Positions 1 through 8,708 of a stretch of DNA of 41,495 bases are shown here, piece after piece. Source of the stretch: Clostridiaceae bacterium (GTDB lineage: Bacteria > Bacillota > Clostridia > DSM-8532); the NCBI GenBank assembly GCA_012719645.1, contig JAAXZX010000091.1, positions 1 to 41,495 of the forward strand, read 5' to 3'. Both the position numbers and the translations under genes were made by a program. Within the stretch, counting starts at the first letter, position 1, and each line of letters opens with the position of its first letter. The notes beneath the pieces are model-generated. The model was not told the DNA's origin. It ran no database searches and was given only the letters and a program-made list of their open reading frames with translations.

Positions 1-2
1 AA

Positions 3-128
3 ACTAAAAGCCGCAGGCTTATCCGGTGCCGCCCAGGCTGCCGAACTATATGGGAGATGCTTGTTGTCAAGGGCGTGTCCGTAGAGGACTATTCCAGGAT
101 ACATCTACCCTCAAACTCCCTACAGTAA
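3..128 (+). pseudogene. Possible 3' end of a gene entering from the left edge, apparently frameshifted
   Basis: A 41-codon open stretch ends at TAA 126-128. Its second half (about positions 57-125, residues reading MLVVKGVSVEDYSRIHL) looks like real protein. The better coding sense in the first 50 bases lies in another frame (KLKAAGLSGAAQAAELYG). That would fit a gene tail with one frameshift near position 50, or a sequencing error there. I do not recognise the family. There is no terminator hairpin between this stop and the promoter at 157. Confidence 0.25.
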
Positions 129-156
129 ATTGACGCTATCCGGCACAACCTGCAGT

Positions 157-185
157 TTGTCCGTTGTCCGACTTGCTGGTATGAT
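157..185 (+). promoter_or_regulatory. Sigma-A type promoter of the TetM-NYN gene
   Basis: TTGTCC at 157-162 and TATGAT at 180-185 are 17 bp apart. A TG one base upstream of the -10 makes it an extended -10 element. The predicted start near 192 gives a leader of about 35 nt, which supports translation from ATG 226 rather than from the upstream TTG at 130. Confidence 0.55.
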
Positions 186-225
186 AGTATTATCACAGAA
201 ATTTGACGGCGAAGGATCAATATAC

Positions 226-2874
226 ATGAGCAAACTGGTCATCGGGATACTGGCGCACGTGGATGCCGGGAAGACAACATTGTCCGAGAGCCTGCTGTAT
301 CTCAGCGGCAGGATCAGGAACTTCGGCAGGGTGGATAAAGGGAATGCCTTTCTGGATAACTTCGAACTGGAAAGGGCAAGGGGCATCACCATCTTCTCCA
401 AGCAGGCCGTATTTGATATTGGAAGCATACAGGTCACCCTCCTGGACACCCCGGGTCATGTGGATTTCTCGGCCGAAATGGAGAGGACTCTACAGGTGCT
501 GGATTATGCCATACTTGTGATAAGCGGGGCCGATGGCGTTCAGGGCCATACCAGGACCCTGTGGCGGTTGCTGGCTTTGTACGGGATACCTGCCTTCATC
601 TTTGTCAATAAAATGGACCAGGAAAGATACGACAGGAATCAGCTGATGAACATGCTTAAAAGCCAGCTGGACGAGGGCTGCGTTGACTTCGGCCAGGCTG
701 GGAAGTCGGCCTTTTCCGAGCAACTGGCCATGTGTGATGAAGGCCTGATGGAAGTATATCTTAAGACCGGGCGAATTGAAACGGCACAGGTCAAAGAGGC
801 AATAAGGCAGCGCCGGCTGTTCCCGTGCTATTTTGGCTCGGCCCTGAGACTGGAAGGGGTAGAGGAGTTCATGCGCGGGGTTGCGGATTATGCCATCGTG
901 CCGGCCTGGCCGCAGGATTTCCGTGCGAAGGTGTTCAAGATCAGCAGGGATGAACAGGGAAACCGTCTCACCCATATGAAGATAACCGGCGGAAGGCTCA
1001 GGGTAAGGGATATTTTGTCCAACGGCGCCTGGGAAGAAAAGGTCAACCAGATCCGGATCTATTCAGGCCCCAAATACCAGGCGGCAAGCGAGGCGGAGGC
1101 CGGCGCCGTATGCGCGGTAACCGGGCTTACCCGGTCAAGGCCGGGTGATGGCCTGGGCGGTGAGGAGGCCTCGGGAAGGCCCATACTGGAGCCCGTGTTG
1201 ACATACCAGGTCATTCCGCCGGACGGTTGTGATCCAAAGGTCCTGGTTCCAAAGCTGCGCCAGGTTGAGGAGGAGGATCCTGAACTCAGGGTCGTCTGGG
1301 ACGACAAACTGGAAGAGATCCGGGTGCAGGTCATGGGCGAGGTCCAGCTTGAAATACTGAAAAGCATCATACAAAGCCGGTTCGGACTTGATGTATCATT
1401 TGATTCAGGGCGTATCCTGTATAAAGAAACCATTGCCAATGTGGTGGAAGGCGTGGGGCATTTTGAGCCCCTGCGCCATTATGCCGAAGTACATCTCCTG
1501 ATGTATCCGGGCGCGAGGGGAAGCGGCCTTCGATACGCAGTGGACTGCAGCGATGATGTGCTGGCGAGAAGCTGGAAGAAACTAATTATATCCCATCTGA
1601 AGGAAAAAGAGCATGTGGGCGTCCTTACCGGATCTCCGGTTACGGATATGAAGATCACCCTGATATCCGGGAGGGCCCATGTAAAGCATACACAGGGCGG
1701 CGATTTCAGGGAGGCCGCCTGGCGGGCTGTGCGCCACGGACTGATGGAAGCAGAATCAGTGCTGCTTGAGCCTTATTATTCATTCCATTTGGAGCTGCCG
1801 GAAAATATGGTGGGCCGCGCCATGTCCGACATTGAAAAAATGTACGGGACATGCAGGGTTACACACGTAAGGGACGGTATGTCGGTGCTGGAAGGCAGAG
1901 CGCCTGTTGCCGCCATGCAAAACTACCAGAAGGATGTGGCGGCATATACCAGGGGTACCGGGCGGCTCATGTGCCAAATCGCCGGGTACGGTCCATGCCA
2001 TAACGCTGAAGAGGTAATTGAAATGTTCGGATACGACCCGGAGCGGGATGCCGAAAACCCGACGGGTTCGGTCTTCTGTGCCAATGGCGCGGGGTTCACG
2101 GTCGGCTGGGACAAGGTAAAGGAATATATGCACGTGGAAAGCTGCCTGAAGCCTGAAAGAAGGCCGCAGGAGAGCGCTGATGGCGGCAGGGCTGAAAAAA
2201 GGAAGGAAAAATGGATCGATCCCGAAGAGGTTGACAGGATCCTGCAAAAGTCCTTCTTCGCCAACCAGGGGAAAAAGAGCGTATGGCATAAACCTGCAGC
2301 TGCTGCTGAAAGCCCTTCGCAGCCTCAACCCCGTATCGCCAAACCGAAGGAGCCCAGGGAGAAGTATCTTTTGGTGGACGGATACAACATCATCTTTGCG
2401 TGGCCTGAGCTCAAAGAGCTTGCGGAAGAGGACATGGATGCGGCCAGGACAAGACTCCTGGATGAACTCTGCAAGTACCGCGGCGTTAAAAAATACCGGA
2501 TCATCGCGGTATTCGACGCTTACCGGGTGGAAAGGCACAAGGAGGATGTCCTGGACTATCACAATATCCATGTGGTGTATACCCGCCAGGCTCAGACGGC
2601 TGACCAGTATATTGAAAGGTTCGCCCACGACAACCAGCAGAAATACGATATAACAGTTGCCACATCTGACTACCTGCAGCAGATCATCATCCGGGGCGCA
2701 GGCTGCGCCATATGGTCGGCTAATGATCTCCGCGAGGAAATTATAAGGACCAACGAAGGGGTCCTTCGGACATTCCGGGAAAACCAGGTGCAAAAAAGGG
2801 ATTCCCTTATGGACAAGCTTTCGGATGAGGCCAGGCAGCAAATGGAATCATTGGCCAGGAAAGAGGACCAATAA
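226..2874 (+). CDS. TetM-like ribosomal-protection GTPase fused to a C-terminal YacP/Rae1-type NYN RNase domain
   Basis: This 882-aa protein has two parts. Residues 1-660 are an EF-G-like translational GTPase of the TetM/TetO/TetW group, which bind the ribosomal A site. Visible motifs are G1 AHVDAGKTT (10-18), ARGITI (51-56), DTPGHVDF (74-81) and NKMD (128-131), followed by EF-G domains II-V. After a charged linker (about 660-710), residues 713-845 form a NYN/PIN-like domain of the YacP (DUF901) family. Acidic residues expected of the active site are present: D718 in LLVDGYN, D764 in VFDAYR, D793 in TADQY and D815 in ATSDYL. TetM itself is about 640 aa, so the NYN part is an addition. B. subtilis YacP is Rae1, a ribosome-associated A-site mRNA endonuclease. 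A fused A-site factor plus A-site nuclease is my inference. ATG 226 was chosen because GAAGGA lies about 9 nt upstream and the promoter lies between it and the longer frame's start. Drug resistance is not demonstrated. Confidence 0.9.
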   Translation: MSKLVIGILAHVDAGKTTLSESLLYLSGRIRNFGRVDKGNAFLDNFELERARGITIFSKQAVFDIGSIQVTLLDTPGHVDFSAEMERTLQVLDYAILVISGADGVQGHTRTLWRLLALYGIPAFIFVNKMDQERYDRNQLMNMLKSQLDEGCVDFGQAGKSAFSEQLAMCDEGLMEVYLKTGRIETAQVKEAIRQRRLFPCYFGSALRLEGVEEFMRGVADYAIVPAWPQDFRAKVFKISRDEQGNRLTHMKITGGRLRVRDILSNGAWEEKVNQIRIYSGPKYQAASEAEAGAVCAVTGLTRSRPGDGLGGEEASGRPILEPVLTYQVIPPDGCDPKVLVPKLRQVEEEDPELRVVWDDKLEEIRVQVMGEVQLEILKSIIQSRFGLDVSFDSGRILYKETIANVVEGVGHFEPLRHYAEVHLLMYPGARGSGLRYAVDCSDDVLARSWKKLIISHLKEKEHVGVLTGSPVTDMKITLISGRAHVKHTQGGDFREAAWRAVRHGLMEAESVLLEPYYSFHLELPENMVGRAMSDIEKMYGTCRVTHVRDGMSVLEGRAPVAAMQNYQKDVAAYTRGTGRLMCQIAGYGPCHNAEEVIEMFGYDPERDAENPTGSVFCANGAGFTVGWDKVKEYMHVESCLKPERRPQESADGGRAEKRKEKWIDPEEVDRILQKSFFANQGKKSVWHKPAAAAESPSQPQPRIAKPKEPREKYLLVDGYNIIFAWPELKELAEEDMDAARTRLLDELCKYRGVKKYRIIAVFDAYRVERHKEDVLDYHNIHVVYTRQAQTADQYIERFAHDNQQKYDITVATSDYLQQIIIRGAGCAIWSANDLREEIIRTNEGVLRTFRENQVQKRDSLMDKLSDEARQQMESLARKEDQ

Positions 2875-2901
2875 AAGCCAAGGGGACGGTCCCCTTGGCT
2901 T
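2875..2901. repeat. Palindromic GGGGACGGT-type repeat acting as bidirectional terminator
   Basis: Two perfect 13-bp arms, AAGCCAAGGGGAC (2875-2887) and its complement (2889-2901), flank a single base. It fills the whole gap between two convergent stop codons (TAA 2872-2874 on plus, TAA 2903-2901 on minus) and so probably ends both transcripts. The core resembles the repeats at 17612-17699 and 26313-26352. Confidence 0.75.
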
Positions 2902-3821
2902 TACTTTTTCAAACTCGAACTGCACCTTATGGCTTCGGGCAGCAGCACGCCAAGCTCGCTGAGGAACTTGTCGGCTTCACGCCTTATATGATCCAGGAGC
3001 AGGGGAGTGGAAACAATGCTCAGAAGCTGGCAGAGCGTTGCCAGCTCAAATGCAGCGGCCTTGAAATCACGAAGCTGCGTCGTGCTCCTTATGACATCCT
3101 GGGTAAAGCGGATCACGGTATTGAAGTCCTTAGGGTTGACCTCATTCATGGACAACAGGTCGCGGGCTGTTTCAAGCAGGCGTGAGAAGGTTTCCCGGAA
3201 CTGCACGGCCTGCCTGATCAGTTCCCTTTCAGACGGATCGAGCAGTTGTATTACGAATTCTATATGCTCTTTCATGATGCGCAGCCAGAACACTTCCTGC
3301 TGCAGCAGCAGATCCAGAACTTTTCCGGGTATTCTTGTTTCCAGAAGGTCCAGGAAGCGCATGGCTTCTCTCCTGATATGGTCCAGGAGGAGCGGGTAAT
3401 TGCTGCCGGGTTCTTTTTTGCACTGGATTATAAGCCTCAGCAGCCTGGCCTTGAAATCGATGATTCTCTTTACGGCGTCAATCAGGTCCCTCAGGAGGTC
3501 ACCTTCAAGCCTGCCGGCTTTCATAAGCTTCCTGTTCAGGTCGTTGAACAGGTCCATGAAAAACTGCGCCTCTTCCCTGAAATTCTGCTGGTCTGCCGGC
3601 AATCCCAGCTTGATGAACAGTGCGTGCTCGGCCATTATCCTGGACCAGAAGCGTGCTTCTTCCAAACGGTTATACTGGCATATGCATTCCTGGCATTTCG
3701 GGCTGCCGCCGGTTTTCATATCGAACATAGCTTCAGGCCGGGAAACTTCGGACAGGGGATAGTCATGCTCACCGCACGACCGGCAGTTCGGCCTGAATTC
3801 CGGATTGATATAGTCTTCCAT
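2901..3821 (-). CDS. DUF2935 family protein
   Basis: This is a 306-aa soluble, mostly helical protein. A short cysteine-bearing N-terminus (pairs CRSC and CQEC, residues about 14-45) is followed by two similar alpha-helical units of about 110 residues (about 50-165 and 180-295). Each unit begins with an E-x-x-FW-S/L-R-I-M-x-E-H segment, as in the DUF2935 family of Bacillus and Clostridia. Function is unknown. The repeated E/H positions suggest a metal-binding helical bundle, but that is inference. The second ATG at 3821 was chosen because AAGGAGG lies six bases before it; that same AGGAGG is coded as RR if the upstream ATG at 3839 is used. It converges with the TetM-NYN gene. Confidence 0.8.
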   Translation of the reverse strand: MEDYINPEFRPNCRSCGEHDYPLSEVSRPEAMFDMKTGGSPKCQECICQYNRLEEARFWSRIMAEHALFIKLGLPADQQNFREEAQFFMDLFNDLNRKLMKAGRLEGDLLRDLIDAVKRIIDFKARLLRLIIQCKKEPGSNYPLLLDHIRREAMRFLDLLETRIPGKVLDLLLQQEVFWLRIMKEHIEFVIQLLDPSERELIRQAVQFRETFSRLLETARDLLSMNEVNPKDFNTVIRFTQDVIRSTTQLRDFKAAAFELATLCQLLSIVSTPLLLDHIRREADKFLSELGVLLPEAIRCSSSLKK

Positions 3822-3891
3822 TTGAATCCTCCTTATCATAAAATAGAACAGGACAATCCTTGCTGATATATCATATACAAGCCTGCAAGGA

Positions 3892-4017
3892 ATGGTTCTT
3901 GATCCGCGGCATGACGGCGTGAAGGACCAGTGTTCAAAATGCGGCTGTTTACTGCCTGAAAGAGAAAAAGGGCCGCGGACGGGTACATTCCATAATTTGT
4001 GGGTATATAATAAATGA
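3892..4017 (+). CDS. Possible 41-aa CxxCxC mini-protein
   Basis: ATG 3892 to TGA 4015-4017 encodes 41 residues with a CSKCGC cluster in the middle and a hydrophilic tail, as in small zinc-ribbon-like proteins. An AAGGA sits directly against the start codon, which is too close for a normal ribosome binding site. The end runs into the AT-rich region just upstream of the chemoreceptor. It may be chance reading; only conservation would settle it. Confidence 0.3.
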   Translation: MVLDPRHDGVKDQCSKCGCLLPEREKGPRTGTFHNLWVYNK

Positions 4018-4049
4018 TGTTTTATTAAAAATTAATACGGGGGGTCACC

Positions 4050-6284
4050 ATGAATAAGGTATGGACAAATCTGCTTCAAGGCCTTAATGGTGCCTTGAGC
4101 AGAATCAAAGGCTTTTTTCTGTCTTTGAACCGCAAGGTCTTCTCTAAGAACTCATCCCATCGTAAGGCTGCAACCAAAGCGTCTCGCACTGAAACCACAA
4201 AAAAAACATCCGGAAACTCATCTAATGCCAACAAGAGCGGAAGATCCCTGTTAGACAGACTGAACAGCATAAAATACAGACTTTCCATCGGCCTGCTTTT
4301 TCCCATAATTCTGCTGGCTGTTTATGGAATTGTGTCGTACAAGAGGGCTGAAGCAGCCATAATCGGCAATCATGAGACAAGCACCCACAATACCATAGAT
4401 GCCATAAGCCGGTTTATTAATTTTGGCCTGAACATGATTGACAAAACCGCAATGGAGATTACAAACGACATTAATTTCAGAAATTATTTCAGTTTGAAAT
4501 ATGATGAGGCGATGGGCAATATAAAAAGCTATGATGATACCTATGACAGGATATCCATGAACGTCCTCGCCAACAGTTTTATTTCAAATATCCATCTGAT
4601 AGGTAAAAATGGCGTTTGTATTTCTACCTCGGGAGAGATCAACCATCATCTGTATGATACTATTGCAAAATCCGAAATCAACCAGGAGTTCAAGACAAAG
4701 AAGGTCCATTTCCTCTGGAGGGGAGACCATACGGTTCTGGATGAAGCAATGCCGAAATCCGGTGTTTATGGCAAAGACAAGTACGCCACCTCCCTTATAC
4801 GGAAAATTGGCCAGGGCGAGGGCTTTTTCATCGCGGATGTTTCCAGTGAACAGATAAGAAAAATGTTTGCGGAGTATGATCTGGGTGAAGGCAGCATCCT
4901 GGGATTTATCACAGGTGATGGACGGGAAACATTGTCCGTTGATGGGACTGAAAAACTCTTTACGGAACTGCCATATTACCAGAGCGCGATGGATGCGGAG
5001 GAACTCAGCGGTTATTCATATGAGAAATATAACGGTGAGGACTACCTGTTCCTGTTCAGCAAGTTCCAGAATGTTGACGGGGCTGTCTGTGCCCTGATCC
5101 CCAAAAGCATCATCCTGGGCGAGGTAAGCGGAATACGGGCGCTGAGCATTGTGTTTGTGACCCTCTCATGTGCTCTTGCAGTATTAATCGTGTTCGTCAT
5201 TACCGGTGACATCACCAGGCGGATAAACTCCCTGAATGAATCCATCGCCCGGGTTGCCAGGGGTGATCTTACCACCGAACTGGATATGGGCAGGAATGAT
5301 GAATTTTATACCTTGTGCAGCGGTATATCAGACATGATGCAGGACATGCGCAACCTTATCGGGGAAGTTCAGCGGGTAAGCGTTACAGTGAGCGGGTCTG
5401 CGGAAAGCCTTGCCGGTACCGCCAGCGAGTTGCTGGATGCCACCAAGGGTATATCCAGCGCCATCGATGAAATCGGGCAGGGGATTATCCAGCAGTCTGA
5501 AGACGCTGAAAAATGCCTTATCCAGATGTCCAACCTGTCTGAACAGATCAGCCAGGTCTACTATAACGCGAATGAAATCGGCCAGATTGCCGGCGGCACC
5601 CAGAATGTCGCCAATGAAGGGTTGTACATGATTGAGGACTTGAGCAGCAAATCGAAGGCTACTTCAGAGATTACCCAGGATGTAATCCGGAAGATCCACG
5701 AATTCAAGGTACAGTCCAGGACCATCGAGGAATTTGTCAATGTGATCGACAGCATCGCGTCCCAGACCAACCTGCTTTCCCTGAACGCTTCCATAGAAGC
5801 GGCAAGGGCAGGCGAAGCCGGCCGCGGATTCGCCGTTGTTGCCGAAGAAATCAGGAAGCTGGCCGAGCAAAGCCAGAATGCCGCAAAGCATATCAGGGAC
5901 ACCGTAAAAGTAATAGAGCGGCTTAACCAGGAAACCGTGACTACTGCGGAGAAGGCAGAGAGTATAGTTGCTTCCCAGGTTGAAGCCCTGACAAAGACTG
6001 TAAGCGTCTTTAACAATATCAGCGACCATATTAATGATCTTGTAAGCAACCTCAACGACATCCTGGAACGGCTTAAGAATATCGAGACAGCCAAGGACGA
6101 TACGCTGAACGCTATTCAGAATATCTCTGCCGTAATACAGGAATCATCTGCATCAACCGAGGAAGTGAACGCAACGGCTCAAAACCAGATCGACTCCGTG
6201 GAGCGCCTGCGGCAGGCGGCGATAGTCCTGGAGCAGGATGCCAGGAAACTGGAGGATGCCATCAGTATATTCAGGATCCAATGA
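4050..6284 (+). CDS. Methyl-accepting chemotaxis protein with double-membrane-spanning sensor
   Basis: This 744-aa transmembrane chemoreceptor would pass ligand signals to CheA/CheW. Order of parts: a long basic, Ser/Lys/Thr-rich cytoplasmic N-terminus (1-75); TM1 (about 78-97); an extracellular sensor of about 260 residues, probably Cache-like; TM2 (about 361-385); HAMP (about 385-440); and a coiled-coil signalling domain to the C-terminus. The conserved hairpin tip is clear (about 570-605), with motifs [19 protein letters not shown] and [18 protein letters not shown]. The start has GGGGG about 7 nt upstream. No che genes are nearby, so it is an orphan receptor. The 75-residue tail before TM1 is much longer than usual for this family. 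The ligand cannot be read from the sequence. Confidence 0.93.
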   Translation: MNKVWTNLLQGLNGALSRIKGFFLSLNRKVFSKNSSHRKAATKASRTETTKKTSGNSSNANKSGRSLLDRLNSIKYRLSIGLLFPIILLAVYGIVSYKRAEAAIIGNHETSTHNTIDAISRFINFGLNMIDKTAMEITNDINFRNYFSLKYDEAMGNIKSYDDTYDRISMNVLANSFISNIHLIGKNGVCISTSGEINHHLYDTIAKSEINQEFKTKKVHFLWRGDHTVLDEAMPKSGVYGKDKYATSLIRKIGQGEGFFIADVSSEQIRKMFAEYDLGEGSILGFITGDGRETLSVDGTEKLFTELPYYQSAMDAEELSGYSYEKYNGEDYLFLFSKFQNVDGAVCALIPKSIILGEVSGIRALSIVFVTLSCALAVLIVFVITGDITRRINSLNESIARVARGDLTTELDMGRNDEFYTLCSGISDMMQDMRNLIGEVQRVSVTVSGSAESLAGTASELLDATKGISSAIDEIGQGIIQQSEDAEKCLIQMSNLSEQISQVYYNANEIGQIAGGTQNVANEGLYMIEDLSSKSKATSEITQDVIRKIHEFKVQSRTIEEFVNVIDSIASQTNLLSLNASIEAARAGEAGRGFAVVAEEIRKLAEQSQNAAKHIRDTVKVIERLNQETVTTAEKAESIVASQVEALTKTVSVFNNISDHINDLVSNLNDILERLKNIETAKDDTLNAIQNISAVIQESSASTEEVNATAQNQIDSVERLRQAAIVLEQDARKLEDAISIFRIQ

Positions 6285-6328
6285 TATATGTCCCCAGGCA
6301 AGTGGTGACCCCATATTTACTTATGAAC

Positions 6329-6360
6329 CAGCAGGCTGTTCCATCCGGGGCAGCCTGCTG
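6329..6360. terminator. Bidirectional terminator between chemoreceptor and patatin genes
   Basis: Perfect 10-bp arms CAGCAGGCTG (6329-6338) and CAGCCTGCTG (6351-6360) enclose a 12-nt loop. The hairpin lies between two convergent genes, directly before the patatin stop codon. Confidence 0.7.
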
Positions 6361-6361
6361 T

Positions 6362-7291
6362 TTATCTTCGCCTGTACCTGTTGATGTAGCCTTCAAAATC
6401 CCAGGATCGGATAAACTCCTTAGCCTTGTTGTATCCGCTGTCATACAGCTTCCTGCATTCCTCCCGGGTTATGTCGAACCTGGTTGCCTTAATGCCGAAG
6501 GTCGGTATCGAGATGGTTCTGACCGCATCCTTGTCGTTCAGGTATATTTCCTCATTGCGGTCGATTATTGTTTCAGCTATGTCCAGCGCGTATGAAAGGA
6601 CGCCTTTTATGCATTGCTCCCTTTGAGTCTGCCTGCCGCCTGTGAGTTTGAATCCTATTGTTGGCCAGCGTGGTATCCCTTTTACATCAAACAGCCAGAT
6701 AGGGAAATTGCTCAGGATACCCCCGTCAACTACCACGCTTTTCCCGCCATGGTATGCCAGGAGCACCGGGCTGAAGTAAAAGGGGATGCTGGAGCTCATC
6801 CTGACAGCCCTGGCGATCTCAAAATCCATCGGGTTGATGCCGTACCTGGCAAGGTCGTCCGGGAGGATCAGGATTTCCTTGCGCGTGACATCAGCGGCTA
6901 TTATTTTAAGCCTTGACCGCTTTTTTTCGCTTACATCCCTGAATTTGGTTTTTCCTTTTGCCTGAAGCAGGCTCCCGATCCACTGCTCCAGGTAATTCCC
7001 GCTGTGGATGCCTTTATGTACGATAAGGCCTAAAAGTCCTCCCACCAATGGCACGGACTGAATCCCGTCCTTGTCCATGAACTGTCGGTAATCAATATCC
7101 TCAATGATCTCCTTGAGTTCCCTGCCTGTATAGCCGACGGCCAGCAAAGCCGCCACAATGGAGCCCGCCGATGTTCCAGCGATTCTTTGCCACTTGTAGC
7201 CATGGTCTTCAAAGCAGCATACGGCGCCCGCAAATGCTATGGCCCTGACGCCGCCGCCCTCGAAAACAGCGTCCGTTTTCATCATTCTCAT
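6362..7291 (-). CDS. Patatin-like phospholipase family protein
   Basis: This 309-aa protein of the bacterial patatin (RssA/YlbK-like) acyl-hydrolase family uses a Ser-Asp dyad. Visible elements are the oxyanion-hole loop EGGGVR (11-16), the nucleophile elbow GTSAG with S41, and the DGG motif with catalytic D189. There is no signal peptide or membrane segment, so it is a cytoplasmic or membrane-surface lipase. Substrate unknown. Three ATGs lie close together; ATG 7291 was chosen because a GGGGTTGG stretch lies about 7 nt upstream. It is transcribed alone, away from the next plus-strand gene. Confidence 0.88.
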   Translation of the reverse strand: MRMMKTDAVFEGGGVRAIAFAGAVCCFEDHGYKWQRIAGTSAGSIVAALLAVGYTGRELKEIIEDIDYRQFMDKDGIQSVPLVGGLLGLIVHKGIHSGNYLEQWIGSLLQAKGKTKFRDVSEKKRSRLKIIAADVTRKEILILPDDLARYGINPMDFEIARAVRMSSSIPFYFSPVLLAYHGGKSVVVDGGILSNFPIWLFDVKGIPRWPTIGFKLTGGRQTQREQCIKGVLSYALDIAETIIDRNEEIYLNDKDAVRTISIPTFGIKATRFDITREECRKLYDSGYNKAKEFIRSWDFEGYINRYRRR

Positions 7292-7506
7292 TAACAAACC
7301 AACCCCGGTTATGTTTATTTCCAGCTAATATAGCATATTGCCTGATTGGCCGAATATGCGGCATGGTTTTATGAGGGCCTCAAACCAGGTTTTCAGACAA
7401 TTATACGGCGGAGAGGTATTACTTATGGGCACAGTTCTTCTTCTATCGGTAAACATGATTAATATTATATAGGGAATAACCAGGCGGGCAGTCAGGAGGG
7501 AATGCA

Positions 7507-8244
7507 TTGCTTAAACTGGCAGCGTTGAGAAAGAAAATAAACTGGAGAAAGGTCACAGGGGCTTTTCTTTTCGTATCCCTGATCGCTTCCATAGTGTACA
7601 TAGCAGTGATGTTCATACTGTCGCCAGCCGGCATCACGGCTTCCGATACCTCCGACCATGTAAAGGGGGATTATGCCCTGATGCTGCTGCAATGCATACT
7701 CGGGCTTGTGGTTATGATGCTTCCTTCGGTGATTGAACGGAAATGGTCCATAACTATACCTAACTTCATGTATGTGCTGTATTTTATCTTCCTTTACTGC
7801 GCCATTTACCTGGGAGAGGTGCGGAACTTCTATTACGCGGTCCCATACTGGGATCTCATACTGCATGCCTTCAGCGGCGCCATGCTTGGGGCGCTGGGAT
7901 TCACCATCGTCATCATGCTCAATAACAAAAAGGGGATTAACCTGCATTTAAGCCCGTTTTTTGCATCGGCCTTTTCATTCTGTTTCGCCCTGACCATCGG
8001 CGCTGTCTGGGAGATCTATGAGTTTGCTATTGACTCCACCCTTGGTCTTAACATGCAGAAATACATGCTTAAGGACGGCACGCCGCTTATAGGACGGGAT
8101 GCCCTGCTCGATACCATGGAGGACATAATCGTTGATGCCATAAGTGCTCTGGTAATTACGGCAGTCGGCTACATATATGTAAAAAGTAAAAAGCTCTGGG
8201 GTCCGGACAGGCATGAAAGCCCGGATAAAACGGCCGATCAATAA
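7507..8244 (+). CDS. DUF2238 (YjdF-like) multi-pass membrane protein
   Basis: A 245-aa integral membrane protein with about six hydrophobic segments, beginning at residue 17 after a basic cytoplasmic N-terminus. The C-terminal half carries GAVWEIYEFAID and then DTMEDIIVDAISAL, matching the W-E-x-x-E-F and D-T-x-x-D-x-x-x-D/N-x-x-G/A pattern of DUF2238/YjdF proteins. Their function is unknown. Translation starts at TTG 7507: AGGAGGG (7494-7500) is correctly spaced, and the nearby ATG at 7502 is out of frame. A short charged tail ends the protein. It converges on the small membrane protein genes behind a shared hairpin. Confidence 0.75.
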   Translation: MLKLAALRKKINWRKVTGAFLFVSLIASIVYIAVMFILSPAGITASDTSDHVKGDYALMLLQCILGLVVMMLPSVIERKWSITIPNFMYVLYFIFLYCAIYLGEVRNFYYAVPYWDLILHAFSGAMLGALGFTIVIMLNNKKGINLHLSPFFASAFSFCFALTIGAVWEIYEFAIDSTLGLNMQKYMLKDGTPLIGRDALLDTMEDIIVDAISALVITAVGYIYVKSKKLWGPDRHESPDKTADQ

Positions 8245-8247
8245 AGG

Positions 8248-8274
8248 CTTCAAGGGTGCCAAGCACCCTTGAAG
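8248..8274. terminator. Hairpin between convergent membrane-protein genes
   Basis: Eleven-bp arms CTTCAAGGGTG (8248-8258) and CACCCTTGAAG (8264-8274) with a 5-nt loop lie between the two stops. The following T-run is poor on both strands, so termination strength is uncertain. Confidence 0.6.
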
Positions 8275-8294
8275 TATAATCTCATCAACGGTAA

Positions 8295-8633
8295 TCAGAA
8301 GCAATTGAGACAGAGTACTGCCAGTATTGCAGCGACTACACCGAGTCCTATCGAGGTTAAACCGATGATTCCCGGCAGGGCGATGATACCGCCGATGATC
8401 AGGAATAGTGCAACCAGCACAAGTGCGAAGCACAGTATCCTATTGTTGCGAAGGAAGTGGCTTACGCCCAGAAGCAGCAGCAAGAGGACTCCTGCGATGA
8501 TTGTTCCGATAATGATAAAATCAACGCCAATGCCAAGACCGAGCAGAACCACGCCGAAAACAATCAGCAGAAACCCAAGTATGCCGGAAGCTATGAGGAC
8601 CGGGCGCTTACAGGATCTTCTTACTTCGTCCAT
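8295..8633 (-). CDS. Small four-helix membrane protein, unknown function
   Basis: A 112-aa, almost wholly hydrophobic protein: a nine-residue basic/acidic start, then about four transmembrane helices rich in Gly, Leu and Ile, ending in LCLNCF. A clear GGAGG lies about 7 nt before ATG 8633. It resembles its neighbour at 8709-9176 in helix pattern (both start with a short soluble end and an LGIIGF/ILGFLL helix), so they are probably paralogues from a local duplication. No family recognised. Confidence 0.7.
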   Translation of the reverse strand: MDEVRRSCKRPVLIASGILGFLLIVFGVVLLGLGIGVDFIIIGTIIAGVLLLLLLGVSHFLRNNRILCFALVLVALFLIIGGIIALPGIIGLTSIGLGVVAAILAVLCLNCF

Positions 8634-8708
8634 AACAACACCTCCAAGAAAACTTCTCTCAATACCAATATATTAGACAAGCACTTAGAGTGTGTAAGTC
8701 AGATATTC

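Noticed and set aside
226..2100. Plain acquired tetracycline-resistance gene on a mobile element
   Set aside because: There is no integrase, conjugation gene or tet leader peptide, the base composition matches the surroundings, and the protein carries an extra NYN domain.
1780..2841. 353-codon open frame on the minus strand inside the TetM-NYN gene
   Set aside because: It lies wholly antisense to a protein with clear GTPase and NYN motifs; it has no ribosome binding site or recognisable domain.
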